Source: RGIG8709 sp045537065 (lineage in GTDB: Bacteria > Bacillota > Clostridia > Monoglobales > Monoglobaceae). Taken from it: 61,289 bases of DNA. The notes under the pieces are model-generated. The model made no database searches, was not told where the DNA came from, and worked only from the letters and a program-made list of their open reading frames with translations. Positions 8,043 through 16,432 of this stretch are shown one piece after another. The translations under genes were made by a program, and so were the position numbers. The stretch covers positions 1-61,289 of the forward strand of contig JAZSOT010000049.1 of the NCBI GenBank assembly GCA_045537065.1, given 5' to 3'. The first letter of the stretch is position 1. Each line of letters begins with the position of its first letter.

Positions 8043-8845
8043 AAACAGAAATGAGAAATCCAAGAACAATGAATCTTGATAAAATGAGCACTCGTGAAAT
8101 GGTTCAGGTTATCAATGATGAGATGAAAAATGCAGTTCTTGCTGTTGATGAAGAAGTTCCAAACATTGAAAAAGCAGTTGATGTTATAGCTGAAAGAATA
8201 AAAAACGGCGGAAGACTTATCTATATGGGTGCAGGCACATCTGGAAGACTTGGAATACTTGATGCTGCAGAATGTCCTCCAACATTCGGTGTGGATGGAA
8301 ATACAGTAGTTGGCATAATGGCAGGTGGAGACAAATGCTTAAGAAGTGCCAGTGAAAATCAGGAAGATAGTGGCGAGGCTGCAATAGCAGATTTGAAAGG
8401 TATAGAACTTACAGGCAAGGATGCACTTGTTGGAATTTCTGTTGCAGGCGGAGCACAGTATGTAATTGAAGCGCTTAATTATGCAAAATCACTTGGTTGT
8501 GCAACAATTGCAATTACTTCAAATAAGGGAAGCAAGATTGATGAAATAGCTGATATTTCTATATGTCCTGATACAGGGGCTGAGGTTGTTACAGGCTCAA
8601 CAAGAATGAAAGCCGGAACAGCACAGAAAATTATTTTAAATATGCTTTCAACCTGTGCAATGATTAAGCAGGGATATGTTTATGAAAATCTAATGATAAA
8701 TCTTAAGCCAACAAATATTAAGCTAAAGAAGGGAGTTATCAGTATTGTTATGGATATAACACAAAAATCAGAGGAAGAAGCAATAAAAGGACTTGAAGAA
8801 AACAATTGGGTTATAAAAGACACAATCAAAGCAATGTGTAAATAA
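8036..8845 (+). CDS. murQ: N-acetylmuramic acid 6-phosphate etherase
   Basis: 269 residues, somewhat shorter than the usual 295-305; what is missing is at the C-terminal end. It is a SIS-domain enzyme that removes D-lactate from MurNAc-6-phosphate to give GlcNAc-6-phosphate in the cytoplasm. Family motifs are complete: RNPRTMNLDKMST at the N-terminus, YMGAGTSGRLGILDAAECPPTFGV with the catalytic Glu, and TGSTRMKAGTAQK. The ATG at 8036 has an AGAGGTGA site and overlaps the kinase gene, so the two products are probably made in fixed ratio. It feeds amino sugars from peptidoglycan into glycolysis. The surrounding oxidoreductases are not part of the usual murQ context. Confidence 0.92.
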   Translation: MLKTEMRNPRTMNLDKMSTREMVQVINDEMKNAVLAVDEEVPNIEKAVDVIAERIKNGGRLIYMGAGTSGRLGILDAAECPPTFGVDGNTVVGIMAGGDKCLRSASENQEDSGEAAIADLKGIELTGKDALVGISVAGGAQYVIEALNYAKSLGCATIAITSNKGSKIDEIADISICPDTGAEVVTGSTRMKAGTAQKIILNMLSTCAMIKQGYVYENLMINLKPTNIKLKKGVISIVMDITQKSEEEAIKGLEENNWVIKDTIKAMCK

Positions 8846-8867
8846 TAAAAGGAATGAGGTTTTGTAT

Positions 8868-10055
8868 ATGAAAAAATATTCTGCGGTTTTAGTGGGAATT
8901 TGCGGATATGGTGGCGGTTATTTAAACGAAGTTCTCTTTGAAAAGCATAAGGATGACTTTGAAGTTAAAGGTATAGTTGAAATTACTCCTGAAAGAAGCG
9001 GACGTTATAATGAAATCGTGGAAAAAGGCATAAAGTTTTATAAAACCCTTGAAGAGTTTTATGCTGAAAACACAGCAGATATTGCCTTTATTTCAACTCC
9101 TATAGCATTCCATGCAGAACAGATTATATGCTGCATGGAAAATGGATCAAATGTTGTTTGTGAAAAACCGTTATGTGCCGATGAAAAGGATATAGACCTT
9201 ATGGAAGAGGCACAGAAAAAATATAACAAGTTTTTGGTTGTGGGATATCAGTGGTCAACTCAGGAATCAATTCTTAATATGAAAGCTGATATAACAAACG
9301 GGGTTTATGGAAAACCCAAAATGATGAAAACTCTTGTTTTATGGCCAAGAAATCTTGCATATTATCAAAGAGCATCATGGGCAGGCAGAAAGTGTACTGC
9401 AAACGGAAAGCTTGTTTATGACAGTATTGCAAATAATGCAACAGCTCATTATCTTCACAATATGTTCTATCTAGTTGATGAATATGATCTTATTGACAAA
9501 ATGCCGGAGATAGTTTCTGCAGAGGTTGGAAGAGCAAACGATATTGAGAATTTCGATACTATTGTTTTAAACTATAAAATGAAAAACGGGGCAGACGGAT
9601 ATTTTATTGCATCTCATGCAACAAAAGCAGGAACAGACCCTATCGTGTGCTATGAATTTGAAAAGGGAAAGATTATCAATGTTTGTCCTCTTGTTGAAGA
9701 AAACAATGTTACATACGGCAAGAATGGTGACTTTATTGGAATTTTAAACGATGGAACAATTAAGAATTATGGTTCTCCCGATGATGCAGGAAGTATGGGA
9801 AATAAGGTCGCTGTTGCTCTTGAACTTTTAAAAGGCAATGAAATGAAATATTGTAAGCTTGAGAATGCATCAATACATACAAGAGTTATAAATTATATCC
9901 AGAATAACTTTGAAATCAAAAATTTCAAGAACAAAGAGCTTATCAATAATGAAACATATGGGGACTTTGTTGTTGTTGATGGTCTTGATGACTTAATGTT
10001 CAGTATATATAACGACCCGAAATGCGGTGTCCTTGACAAATTCATAGAGGGCTAA
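8868..10055 (+). CDS. Gfo/Idh/MocA-family sugar oxidoreductase
   Basis: 395 residues from the ATG at 8868, placed eight bases after GGAATGAGG; an upstream TTG at 8862 is too close to that site. The N-terminal Rossmann fold has GICGYGGGYLNEVL, and the EKP motif (VVCEKPLC) marks the family's active-site Lys. These enzymes oxidise a ring hydroxyl of a sugar, inositol or UDP-sugar with NAD(P). It is followed 10 bp later by a second, distantly related Gfo/Idh/MocA gene. The pair may act in sequence or as partners, for example oxidising a sugar at C3 before an elimination and then resetting it. The substrate is not predictable. Confidence 0.85.
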   Translation: MKKYSAVLVGICGYGGGYLNEVLFEKHKDDFEVKGIVEITPERSGRYNEIVEKGIKFYKTLEEFYAENTADIAFISTPIAFHAEQIICCMENGSNVVCEKPLCADEKDIDLMEEAQKKYNKFLVVGYQWSTQESILNMKADITNGVYGKPKMMKTLVLWPRNLAYYQRASWAGRKCTANGKLVYDSIANNATAHYLHNMFYLVDEYDLIDKMPEIVSAEVGRANDIENFDTIVLNYKMKNGADGYFIASHATKAGTDPIVCYEFEKGKIINVCPLVEENNVTYGKNGDFIGILNDGTIKNYGSPDDAGSMGNKVAVALELLKGNEMKYCKLENASIHTRVINYIQNNFEIKNFKNKELINNETYGDFVVVDGLDDLMFSIYNDPKCGVLDKFIEG

Positions 10056-10065
10056 GGTGAATAAT

Positions 10066-11049
10066 ATGGAGAAAAAACTAAAAGTCGGCATCTATGGATT
10101 AAACGGACACCAGATTTGCGGACTACTTAAGGAACATAAAAGATGCGATTTTGTTGCATATGCGGGGGTTCCTGAAGATTATCTTGAAAATTATGAACAG
10201 TATAAAAATGGTACGTTAAAATTTTATAATTCTCTTGATGAGATGATTGAAAAAAGCGGAGTAGAACTTGTTTGTTTATGTTCGCCAATGCGAATTGAAC
10301 AGGTTGAGGATGCTATCAAGCTTTTAAAAGCGGGCATAAATGTTTATTCTGAAAAACCTGCTGCATTCACACAGGAGCAACTTGAAAAGATTTTAGAAAC
10401 TGAAAAGAATTCAACTGCAGAGTTTCACGAGATTGCAGACACAGCATTTTTTGAGCCGTATGCAACTATGTCAAAGCTTATAAAAGAGGGAGCAATAGGC
10501 GAAGTTGTTCAGGTGTATGCTCAAAAGTCCTATAAAGGGTATCTTGAATCAAGACCTGAGGATGTGAATAAAGATGGTGGATTAACAAGATGGGTGGGTA
10601 TCCATGCTGCAAGATTTATTGAACATGTGTGTGGAGTTAAAATTAAAGAAGTAAGTGCATATGAAACAACAAATGGTGCTCCAGACGATAGAAAAACGTT
10701 GGTTACAGCAACGTCTGTTTCGATGAAGCTTGAAAATGGCGGTGTTGCCGCTATGAGCATTAATTATTTTAATCCGCTTTCCTTCCCATTGCATGGAAAT
10801 GAAAACTTAAGAGCTTTTGGTACTAAAGGTGTGATAGAAATAGCCGATGGGGGTCTTAGAACTCATTTATGGAATGACCAAGGCGATATGGGAGAATTTG
10901 CAAGTATGGAGGATGAAACAAAGTCTTTTTTTGATTATCTTGTTGACCATTTACTTGATGGAACTCCAATGCCGTTTAACAGCGAAACAGAACTTCATCC
11001 GCTAAGAGCTGTTATAAGAATGAAAGAGTCTGCAGATAGTAATAAATAA
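10066..11049 (+). CDS. Gfo/Idh/MocA-family sugar oxidoreductase
   Basis: 327 residues from the ATG at 10066, with AAGGTGA just upstream; the in-frame GTG at 10057 lies inside that site. It has a Rossmann N-terminus (VGIYGLNGHQICGLL), VYSEKPAA as the EKP motif, and a family-type C-terminal barrel. The Gly-rich loop is degenerate (GLNGHQ instead of GxGxxG), so cofactor binding may be unusual. It is the last gene of the 3-11 kb operon and a terminator follows. It likely acts on the same sugar as the preceding homologue. Confidence 0.82.
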   Translation: MEKKLKVGIYGLNGHQICGLLKEHKRCDFVAYAGVPEDYLENYEQYKNGTLKFYNSLDEMIEKSGVELVCLCSPMRIEQVEDAIKLLKAGINVYSEKPAAFTQEQLEKILETEKNSTAEFHEIADTAFFEPYATMSKLIKEGAIGEVVQVYAQKSYKGYLESRPEDVNKDGGLTRWVGIHAARFIEHVCGVKIKEVSAYETTNGAPDDRKTLVTATSVSMKLENGGVAAMSINYFNPLSFPLHGNENLRAFGTKGVIEIADGGLRTHLWNDQGDMGEFASMEDETKSFFDYLVDHLLDGTPMPFNSETELHPLRAVIRMKESADSNK

Positions 11050-11063
11050 AAATTAAAAATATA

Positions 11064-11092
11064 AAAAGAGGCTATGTTTAGCCTCTTTTTTG
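11064..11092 (+). terminator. Terminator of the 3-11 kb operon
   Basis: AAAGAGGCTA pairs with TAGCCTCTTT around a short loop and runs into TTTTTTG, 15 bp after the stop codon of the second Gfo/Idh/MocA gene. Confidence 0.85.
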
Positions 11093-11144
11093 TTGCTATA
11101 AAATTAATTATATTTAATGGTAATGGATTTAAAAAAGCTTTTTA

Positions 11145-11173
11145 TTGACTTTTTCTCTTTGAAAAAGTATAAT
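11145..11173 (+). promoter_or_regulatory. Promoter of the secreted-protein gene
   Basis: TTGACT (11145-11150), a 17-bp spacer and TATAAT (11168-11173). The untranslated leader is about 100 nt before AAAGGAGTGA and the ATG at 11281. No riboswitch fold was recognised in the leader. Confidence 0.75.
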
Positions 11174-11280
11174 TAAATAGATATTTTTGTAATTAATTCT
11201 GGCTATAAAACTATAGTTACAGGTGTTTGTTTATGGTATAAAATTTAAATGTACATATAAATAAAAGGAGTGAATGAAAT

Positions 11281-13650
11281 ATGAAAAGATTTCTATCAAT
11301 TATCCTTACAGTGATACTTGTTTTATCAAGTTTCGTTATGGCTTCAGCAACAGATGATACATTTTCGGTTATCGAAGTTGATGGTACAATAAATTATCCA
11401 TTTGGTGAAATTTTTGACGGGTATTTTAAAATAAGTGCAGACGTATATGTTACACAGGGTGTAACAGAAGCAATATTGGTTGCAAAGAATGGTAAGAATG
11501 CAGTCGGAACTGCAGAATTTGATGAAAAAATTGTTGATACTTGGCAGACGGTTGAAATAACAGTTAAGGATGCTTCTGTAGATAGTGTTGATTTTACATC
11601 AAAAAACGGCAAAATTTATGTTAAAGCTGTTAAAGTTGAAAAGGCTATGGTAAAGACTCTTGTTTTCGAAGAAGATTTTGACAAATATTATAATGTAGAT
11701 GAAGATGTTGTTGCTTATAACTACACAAAAGCAAATACTACAAACAATAGCTCTTCGGGGACAACAATAAATCCACTCACGCAGTTTAAAGTGAAATCCG
11801 GTATTAAAGGTAATAATACACAAGTTGCAACTCTTTTCAGTCCGTATTATACTTCAAACAAATATGAAAGAAGAAAAGATGATGGTTTAGTTGATTTTGA
11901 TACAATTTTAGAGCCATGTCAAACTATAGATGGAAAAGATTATTATAAAGCAATGGAGTATTATAATATCGGTATTGACCATGCAGAGGGTAATCGATTT
12001 ATTGTTGAAATTGATTTATATAATGCGGCAAATGCATGGGAAGATGATGAGGCTATAGATACTTTTATGCTTACATTGGGACGTATGGCGACTAAACATA
12101 GTCAGGCAAATGATATTCCCGGTGTTTTGGTCTCGGGTACAAATATGGAAGTTAAGGGTAAAAGAGATGATAATGGAAATCCGCAGAACATAAGCGAAAC
12201 GCATAATGTTCCGATTCGTTCATGGAATAAGCTAACGGTTGAGTTTGAGAGAAGCCGTTATGATTCTAATAATGATGGAACACCTGACAGATGGCTTGTT
12301 GAAACAACTGCAACTTATGGTGACAAAACTATTAAGAATAATCATTACAGAGCATATGCTGACGATTTAGGAAATCTTATTTTATCAGTAGATTATAAAG
12401 CCGGCGGTCGTTTCTATGTTGATAATTTAAAGGTATATAGGGTGAATGGCGTAGAAGATGCTTATATAAACAGATATTCAGAAGATTTTGAAACAGGCTA
12501 TTCTGTGGGGGATTCTGTTAAAAGATGGACAGTTGGCTCTTACAAAACACAGGGTAAAGAAAAGTATTTAACTTTTAAAGTAAGTGAAAGTGAAAATGGA
12601 AATAAATACGGTAAGTTGCGTAATACAGCATACACATATTCTGATGTCTATAAAAGATATGACGAAGATGGAAAAACAGGAATTACAACAGATACAAAAG
12701 AAACATCCAGTGATAATAACAGAGAGTATATGATGTATGAAGGTGCAGAAATAGCTACTAAAGAAGATGCAGCAGAGGGTGATATTAAAAAGGTTAAAAT
12801 ATCTTTTAGATATAAGTTGCCTGGTTCTGTTGTTGATGCCAGTGGAAATGTTAAAGAAAATCTGATATATGGTGCAACATTAGCAAGATTTACGCATTTA
12901 GAGTCATCATATGCAACTAAACAGAGAATTTTAGCAGATATGATTAAATCCTATAATAATAGCGACAACATTAGTGCTTGGGTGGATACTAAAAACCTAA
13001 TAAATACCTCTAAAAAATGGATGCCTGTAACCATGAGAATTGAAGGAGAACTAAAGAAGCTTGGTGTTAGTGGTGGTCAGCCTAATAATAGATATACATA
13101 TAATGTAACAACAAGTACCACAGATAACTATATAGCATTTCCTGTAGGAACAACTGCTGGTTCTGCATTTGATGCAAGTAAGATATTATTTGGTATGAAT
13201 CCGGATGAAGGCGGTATTGCTTTTATTGATGATATCAAGATTGAAACCGCAGCTGAGGTTAGCGAATGGGATAGTCTAAACCCAATATTTGAAACGGTTT
13301 ACAAAAAGAGTGCGGTTGTTAATGAAAATCAGAAGGATGACTTTGTTGTTAATTTTGCAACGTTTTCAGAAAATTCCCAGAGTATAAATATCGTTAAAAA
13401 GCCCGGTGCTGCAGAAAAAGTTCAAGTTGTTGCAGCTTTATATAAAGGCGGAGTTTTGGAAAGTGCAGCAATTAACGAAGTTGACACAAGCTCTTTCACG
13501 CCGTTTAAAGAAGAGGTTGCTCCTTTAAAAGATGAACTTATTAAAGTTTGTGTTGGTGGAGAATATAACTACAAAGTTTTTGTGTTTAACACAAAAGAAG
13601 AACTTAGACCTCTTGCTGATATGTACATTAAAGCAGCCGATTCAGAGTAA
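11281..13650 (+). CDS. Secreted multidomain protein of unknown function
   Basis: 789 residues. A Sec signal peptide is plain: MKRFLSIIL, a hydrophobic run, then a VMASA-type cleavage site near residue 23. Two repeated modules begin with similar words, LVFEEDFDKYYNVDEDVVAY near residue 125 and YSEDFETGYSVGDSVKRW near 400. They end with GRFYVDNLKVYR and GIAFIDDIKIE, a beta-sandwich pattern like concanavalin-type carbohydrate-binding domains. The last 90 residues form a separate small beta domain (VQVVAALYKGG, then YKVFVFNTKEELRPLADMY) of a kind I have seen at the ends of clostridial secreted glycan proteins. There is no sortase motif, membrane anchor or catalytic signature. It is monocistronic. 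It may bind glycans outside the cell; this is an inference. Confidence 0.6.
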   Translation: MKRFLSIILTVILVLSSFVMASATDDTFSVIEVDGTINYPFGEIFDGYFKISADVYVTQGVTEAILVAKNGKNAVGTAEFDEKIVDTWQTVEITVKDASVDSVDFTSKNGKIYVKAVKVEKAMVKTLVFEEDFDKYYNVDEDVVAYNYTKANTTNNSSSGTTINPLTQFKVKSGIKGNNTQVATLFSPYYTSNKYERRKDDGLVDFDTILEPCQTIDGKDYYKAMEYYNIGIDHAEGNRFIVEIDLYNAANAWEDDEAIDTFMLTLGRMATKHSQANDIPGVLVSGTNMEVKGKRDDNGNPQNISETHNVPIRSWNKLTVEFERSRYDSNNDGTPDRWLVETTATYGDKTIKNNHYRAYADDLGNLILSVDYKAGGRFYVDNLKVYRVNGVEDAYINRYSEDFETGYSVGDSVKRWTVGSYKTQGKEKYLTFKVSESENGNKYGKLRNTAYTYSDVYKRYDEDGKTGITTDTKETSSDNNREYMMYEGAEIATKEDAAEGDIKKVKISFRYKLPGSVVDASGNVKENLIYGATLARFTHLESSYATKQRILADMIKSYNNSDNISAWVDTKNLINTSKKWMPVTMRIEGELKKLGVSGGQPNNRYTYNVTTSTTDNYIAFPVGTTAGSAFDASKILFGMNPDEGGIAFIDDIKIETAAEVSEWDSLNPIFETVYKKSAVVNENQKDDFVVNFATFSENSQSINIVKKPGAAEKVQVVAALYKGGVLESAAINEVDTSSFTPFKEEVAPLKDELIKVCVGGEYNYKVFVFNTKEELRPLADMYIKAADSE

Positions 13651-13670
13651 TATCTGAAACATAAGAAAAA

Positions 13671-13700
13671 CAGCCATTGGGATGTCCATAGGCTGCTTTT
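13671..13700 (+). terminator. Terminator after the secreted-protein gene
   Basis: CAGCC and GGCTG close an imperfect hairpin with further TTGG/CCA-type pairing inside, followed by TTTT. It starts about 20 bp after the stop codon. Confidence 0.6.
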
Positions 13701-13713
13701 ATATGCAAAGCTT

Positions 13714-13752
13714 GTCTACGAATAATAGACGATAAAGGAAAAGAATAGACGA
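13714..13752. promoter_or_regulatory. Repeated half-sites upstream of the XRE-PfkB gene
   Basis: GTCTA at 13714-13718 forms an inverted repeat with TAGAC at 13726-13730. The word AATAGACGA occurs at 13724-13732 and again at 13744-13752, exactly 20 bp apart (two helical turns). The cluster sits just upstream of the -35 box at 13772. It could be the binding site of the XRE-type regulator encoded next to it. No binding is shown by sequence alone. Confidence 0.4.
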
Positions 13753-13771
13753 ATTTATTACTATAAGTAGG

Positions 13772-13800
13772 TTTACAAAAAATATTTTTTTATGTATAAT
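13772..13800 (+). promoter_or_regulatory. Promoter of the XRE-PfkB operon
   Basis: TTTACA (13772-13777), a 17-bp spacer and TATAAT (13795-13800), then TAGGAGG before the ATG at 13834. Confidence 0.8.
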
Positions 13801-13833
13801 TAAATTGGAAGTGAAAGAAATAGGAGGTATAAT

Positions 13834-15048
13834 ATGAACACAACAACACTTGGTGATACAATTTCAAAACTTAGAAAAAAGAAAAATCTTACCCAAAATC
13901 AGCTTGCAATGATGCTAAATGTAAGTGATAAGGCTGTTAGCAAATGGGAAAGAGGAGGCGGTTATCCTGATATAAAGGTTATCCCTCAGCTTGCTGAAAT
14001 TCTTGGTGTGTCTATTGACCATCTATTAAAGGGAAAAACCAAAGGAATAGCTATCGCAGGAAATATCATTGTCGATATGGTGAATATGATTGACAAATAT
14101 CCTGAAAAGAATATGCTTGTTAATATTCATGAGTCTGAATGTGCAGTTGGAGGATGTGTATCCAATACAATTATAGACATAGCCAAAATAGATTCCGATA
14201 TATTCCTTAGTGCAATAGGCAAGGTGGGTAACGATGAAAATGGTAAATTTGTTATTTCACAGATGAAAAAATATGGAATAGACGTTTCAGATATTAAGGT
14301 TGATGATAATGAGCTTACTGCTACAACTTTTGTTATGACTGAAAAAAGCAGTGGTGACAGAACATTTTTCTATTCCGGTGGAGCTAACAGAACGTTTGGT
14401 ATTGATGATATAGAAATTGATAAGCTTGATTGCAAAATATTCCATGCAGGGTATATTTTACTTTTGGATGCTCTTGATGAGGAAGATGCGGAATATGGAA
14501 CAAAAATGGCTCGTCTTTTACATAATGTTGCGGAAAAAGGAATTAAGACATCCATAGATGTTGTAAGCGAAGAGGGTGCCCGTTTTCGTGAAAAGATTAT
14601 TCCTGCACTGAAACAGTGTGATTATGCTATAATGAATGAAATTGAAAGCTGTGCAGTAACCGGTCTTTCTCCAAGAAACAGCGATGGTTCACTGAATGTT
14701 GATAATATAAAGAAAACAATGATGCATTTTATTGAGCTTGGAGTAAGAGAAAAGGTAATTATTCATTGTGTTGAAGCTGGATTTGCTGCAAGTGCAAATG
14801 GTGACTTTGTTATGGTACCATCTCTTAAACTCCCTGAAGGCTATATAAAAGGAAGCGTAGGGGCAGGAGATGCTTTTGCTGCAGCAAGCCTTTATGGATT
14901 ATATAAAGAATGGGATGATACAAAAATTCTGGAATTTGCATCAGCGGCTGCAGCTTGCAACTTATCAGCTGCCGATTCTATAAGCGGAATGAAGACTGCA
15001 AAAGAGATAGAAAAAATGTGTCAAACATATAAAAGACGAGAAATATAA
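13834..15048 (+). CDS. Fusion of an XRE helix-turn-helix domain with a PfkB carbohydrate kinase
   Basis: 404 residues. Residues 7-61 are a Cro/C1-type helix-turn-helix (LRKKKNLTQNQLAMMLNVSDKAVSKWERG, then PQLAEILGVSIDHLL). A short linker leads straight into a PfkB/ribokinase domain (residues about 70-404): GNIIVDMVNMIDKYP, then AVGGCVSNTIIDIAKI, the sugar-lid and glycine-rich region. The catalytic GAGD motif is at 343-346. Motifs of both halves look intact, so a kinase that also binds DNA is plausible: sugar binding could switch an operator near its own promoter, where repeated half-sites lie. The downstream genes encode hexitol-phosphate dehydrogenases, which suggests a ketose or hexitol pathway, but a terminator-like hairpin separates them. 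The substrate is unknown. Confidence 0.85.
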   Translation: MNTTTLGDTISKLRKKKNLTQNQLAMMLNVSDKAVSKWERGGGYPDIKVIPQLAEILGVSIDHLLKGKTKGIAIAGNIIVDMVNMIDKYPEKNMLVNIHESECAVGGCVSNTIIDIAKIDSDIFLSAIGKVGNDENGKFVISQMKKYGIDVSDIKVDDNELTATTFVMTEKSSGDRTFFYSGGANRTFGIDDIEIDKLDCKIFHAGYILLLDALDEEDAEYGTKMARLLHNVAEKGIKTSIDVVSEEGARFREKIIPALKQCDYAIMNEIESCAVTGLSPRNSDGSLNVDNIKKTMMHFIELGVREKVIIHCVEAGFAASANGDFVMVPSLKLPEGYIKGSVGAGDAFAAASLYGLYKEWDDTKILEFASAAAACNLSAADSISGMKTAKEIEKMCQTYKRREI

Positions 15049-15077
15049 GATGTTTGTCGTGCTTTTTAGCGTGACTT

Positions 15078-15116
15078 AAAATGACAATTTTACCATAACG
15101 GGAGGTTGTCATTTTT
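15078..15116 (+). terminator. Probable terminator after the XRE-PfkB gene
   Basis: AAATGACAA pairs with TTGTCATTT around a 20-nt loop and ends in TTTTTC. The long loop lowers certainty, and partial read-through into the next genes is possible. Confidence 0.6.
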
Positions 15117-15150
15117 CTTCAAAAATAAGGAATAAGGTGAGAGGTTTAAT

Positions 15151-16406
15151 ATAAAAACAAAAGCATTAAGATTATACGGAAAAAACGATTTAAGACTTGA
15201 AGAATTTGAGCTGGGAGCTATTGGCGATGATGAGATTTTAGCTGAAATAGTAACCGATAGTATTTGTATGTCAAGTTATAAAGCTGCACTTCAGGGGGGT
15301 GAACATAAGCGTGTTCCTTCAGATGTTGAAAATAACCCTGTTATAATAGGTCATGAATTTTGCGGAATTATTCGTGAGGTTGGTGCAAACTGGCAGGATA
15401 AGTTTAAAGCAGGTCAGAAGTTTGCAGTTCAGCCTGCACTTAACTATAAGGGAAGTTTGGATGCACTTGGTTATTCATATCAAAAAGCAGGTGGATGTGC
15501 CACTTATGTTATTCTTCCTGCCGAGGCAATGATAACAGATAGTGTTCTTGATTATCATTCAGATGTTTTCTTCCATGGTTCACTGGCAGAGCCTATGTCC
15601 TGTATTGTTGGTGGATACAATGCAATGTATCACACTAAACCTGGTTCTTATGAGCACGAAATGGGAATAAAGGAAGGCGGAAATCTTATTATTATGGCAG
15701 GAGCAGGACCTATGGGTCTCTTGGTGCAATCGATTATGCTGTTTCCTCAGATAGAAAACCATCTTTAGTGGTTGTAACTGATATTGATGATACCCGTCTT
15801 GCTCGTGCTGAAAAGCTTATAACACCTGAGCATGCAAAAGAAAACGGGGTTAAGCTTGTATATGTAAACACAAATAAAGTGGATAATGCAAAAGATTATC
15901 TTATGAGTTTAACAAATGGAGAGGGTTATAGTGATGTTATGATTATGGCTCCTGTAAAACCTGTTTGTGAGCTTGCTGACAGTGTGCTCGGTTATGATGG
16001 TTGTGTGAATTTCTTTGCTGGTCCAATGGACCATGAATTTACCGCAAGTATTAATTTTTACGATCTTCATTATAATGCAGCTCATTATTTAGGAACATCA
16101 GGCGGAAATACTGATGATATGCTTGAATCTTTAAGACTTATGGAGGCTGGCAGAATTAACCCCGCAGTTATGGTAACACATGTTGGTGGCATTGATTGTG
16201 CAAAGGATTCAACTCTTAATCTTCCCAAAATTCCGGGAGGCAAAAAGCTGGTTTATACACATATAAATATGCCTCTTACAGCGATTGATGATTTTGAAAA
16301 GCTTGGAAAAACGGATCCGTTCTTTAAAGGATTGGCAGAAATAACTGCAAAGAATAATGGCCTTTGGTCAGCTGAGGCTGAAAAATATCTTTTAGAAAAC
16401 AAATAA
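15151..16406 (+). pseudogene. sorE: Frameshifted zinc-dependent L-sorbose-1-phosphate reductase-like dehydrogenase
   Basis: Conceptually a 417-residue medium-chain zinc dehydrogenase like SorE, which converts sorbose 1-phosphate to glucitol 6-phosphate. Homology begins at 15151 (KTKALRLYGKNDLRLEEFEL) behind an AGAGG site at the right distance, but the codon there is ATA, and no ATG, GTG or TTG is in frame between it and the upstream stop. GHEFCG (zinc site), LAEPMSC and AGAGPMG (Rossmann) follow. After GPMGL the frame breaks: at 15718-15721 the bases read CTCT where CT would restore the frame into GAIDYAVS and the rest (VVVTDIDDTRLARAEKL to the end). Two lesions in one gene suggest decay or local sequence error. 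It is followed 26 bp later by a damaged mtlD. Confidence 0.8.
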
Positions 16407-16432
16407 TATAAAACTCAAAGGAGAATAAAATT

